Of a stretch of 6,634 nt of DNA, positions 5,776-6,634 are shown one piece after another; positions within the stretch are counted from its first letter, which is position 1, and each line of letters begins with the position of its first letter. Origin of the DNA: JAWLEV01 sp041685915 (GTDB lineage: Bacteria > Chloroflexota > Anaerolineae > UBA1429). The notes beneath the pieces are model-generated. The model did not search any database. It had not been told where the DNA came from and saw nothing but the letters and a program-made list of their open reading frames with translations. The stretch is from assembly GCA_041685915.1 (NCBI GenBank), contig JAWLEV010000111.1, forward strand, positions 1-6,634, read 5' to 3'. The translations under genes were made by a program, and so were the position numbers.

Positions 5776-6612
5776 TCAGGCCTCCAGATCGTAACGGCTC
5801 CCATCGCGATCGACGGCGGGGACGTCAAACGTATGCTCCGACTCTCTGCCATCGACTTTCACTTGTACATGATACGTTCCAGGGACCACATTGGGGAAAC
5901 TGTAGCGGCCATAGGCGTCCGTGTACACCGTCTCGCCCCTCTCCAACAGGGTGACAGCCGCGCCAGACAGGGCCTGTCCTCCCTCACCAGCCGCGTGCAC
6001 GATGCCCGCGAATTGGAGAACCTCGTCCCCCACGGTGATGTCATCCCTTCTGCCCACGCGCACCCGCTTGGTAAAGACCATGGGACGCGTAAAGGTTATC
6101 TCCCGCTCCATAGCCAGCGTAACCTGATAGTTGATCGCCGGACGCAGTTGATTTTCCATGACGCCCCACAGGTCGGGCAGGCTCTCGATGGGCAGGGCAG
6201 GCTGCGCCGCCCGCCCCTTGATGGGATAGGGCTGACTGGCCAACGCCCCCTGGCACACCCCTTCGGGCAGAGGCGACCTTTCGGCCAGCACGGCGAGTAC
6301 GCGCCACAACACGGCGTGCTCATCGGCCACCTGCCCCTGCGTCCATACCGTAATCAGATAACTGAGATCGTAGCGCCGGGGGGCCAGTTGCTTGATCGCC
6401 TTGCCGTCCTGTCCCCGCTCCACCGATATCTCGGCGGATCGCAGTTCCAGATTCTCTCGCAGATCGTACAGATAGCAGTTGATGGTGGGACGCGTGAGCC
6501 CTGCCGCCCAGGCCCCCGTGGGCTGGTCGAAGCTGATCTCTATGTTGTTGCGGCCAAAATTGCCATAGGTGAGGATCAACTCACGTATGGTCTCGTCCAG
6601 TTCCTGGATCAT
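5776..6612 (-). CDS. DUF4255 tail-terminator/cap protein (Afp16/Pvc16-like) with C-terminal carboxypeptidase-regulatory-like domain
   Basis: A 278-residue two-domain protein. Residues 1-190 are DUF4255, the family of Afp16/Pvc16 that caps the distal end of the sheath and tube and helps set particle length. Motifs are IQELDETIRELIL (2-14), ISFDQPTGAWAAGLTRPTIN (26-45), CYLYDLRENLELR (46-58), APRRYDLSYLITVWT (77-91) and DLWGVMENQLRPAINYQVTL (147-166). After a linker, residues about 200-278 resemble a carboxypeptidase regulatory-like/SpaA-type beta sandwich: FAGIVHAAGEGGQALSGAAV, then TDAYGRYSFPNVVPGTYHVQV (231-251). This extension is absent from the short Afp16-type caps and may sit exposed at the particle end. 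AAGGTG lies close before the ATG at 6612. Only 22 bases upstream are visible, so the operon's beginning cannot be judged; one frame there ends in an ATGA overlap with this start. It precedes the sheath gene by 95 bases. Confidence 0.9.
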   Translation of the reverse strand: MIQELDETIRELILTYGNFGRNNIEISFDQPTGAWAAGLTRPTINCYLYDLRENLELRSAEISVERGQDGKAIKQLAPRRYDLSYLITVWTQGQVADEHAVLWRVLAVLAERSPLPEGVCQGALASQPYPIKGRAAQPALPIESLPDLWGVMENQLRPAINYQVTLAMEREITFTRPMVFTKRVRVGRRDDITVGDEVLQFAGIVHAAGEGGQALSGAAVTLLERGETVYTDAYGRYSFPNVVPGTYHVQVKVDGRESEHTFDVPAVDRDGSRYDLEA

Positions 6613-6634
6613 ATGTTCACCTTACAATCAAGAT

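Noticed and set aside
4613..5794. 393-residue open frame on the plus strand
   Set aside because: It lies antisense to the strongly recognisable sheath gene, its translation is rich in H, R, L and G with no family motif, and it has the composition expected of a GC-rich reverse-complement frame.
1..6634. Complete contractile-tailed prophage
   Set aside because: The DUF4255 cap, DUF6760 gene, Afp5-like second tube and LysM Afp7-like gene together are the eCIS arrangement, and no head, packaging, lysis or integration gene appears. Flanking sequence would settle it.

Overview
All eight genes in this window lie on the minus strand and read from right to left. They form the structural core of an extracellular contractile injection system (eCIS), a phage-tail-like particle related to Afp (Serratia), PVC (Photorhabdus) and similar systems in environmental bacteria. 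No capsid, portal, terminase, integrase or lysis gene is visible, so a tail-derived injection particle fits better than a complete prophage. Base composition is moderately GC-rich and Arg is strongly preferred over Lys. That suits several high-GC environmental lineages (Chloroflexi, Actinobacteria, Deltaproteobacteria and others), but the sequence does not fix the taxon.

Order of transcription: (1) 6612-5776, DUF4255 tail-cap/terminator protein (Afp16/Pvc16-like) with a C-terminal carboxypeptidase-regulatory-like beta domain; (2) 5680-4115, a single contractile sheath protein; (3) 4063-3620, first inner-tube protein (Afp1-like, gp19 fold); (4) 3600-3241, small tail-assembly protein with a C-terminal CPNC motif; (5) 3244-3080, a 54-residue DUF6760-type protein; (6) 3083-2649, second tube protein (Afp5-like); (7) 2652-592, a 686-residue, cysteine-free, Arg/Glu/Pro-rich, probably disordered protein with a short conserved-looking helical tail; (8) 558 to beyond position 1, the N-terminal part of the LysM-containing tube-initiator/baseplate protein (Afp7-like), cut by the window edge just as its LysM domain begins.

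The genes are packed as one operon. Genes 4-5-6-7 are joined by three consecutive ATGA overlaps, which implies translational coupling. The abundant parts (sheath, first tube protein) and the LysM protein instead have short leaders with their own Shine-Dalgarno sequences. The only notable non-coding stretch is the 95-base gap before the sheath gene. It holds a near-perfect Shine-Dalgarno sequence that faces only a 12-codon reading frame at poor spacing. No promoter, terminator, tRNA, rRNA, CRISPR array or insertion sequence was found.

Expected function: the tube proteins stack inside the sheath, the DUF4255 protein closes the distal end, and the Afp5- and Afp7-like proteins link the tube to the baseplate. 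Spike, hub, gp25-like, baseplate J-like, tape-measure and AAA+ ATPase genes, and any toxin cargo, are not in the window and would be expected to the left of position 1 or to the right of 6634. The least understood element is the long disordered protein at 592-2652.
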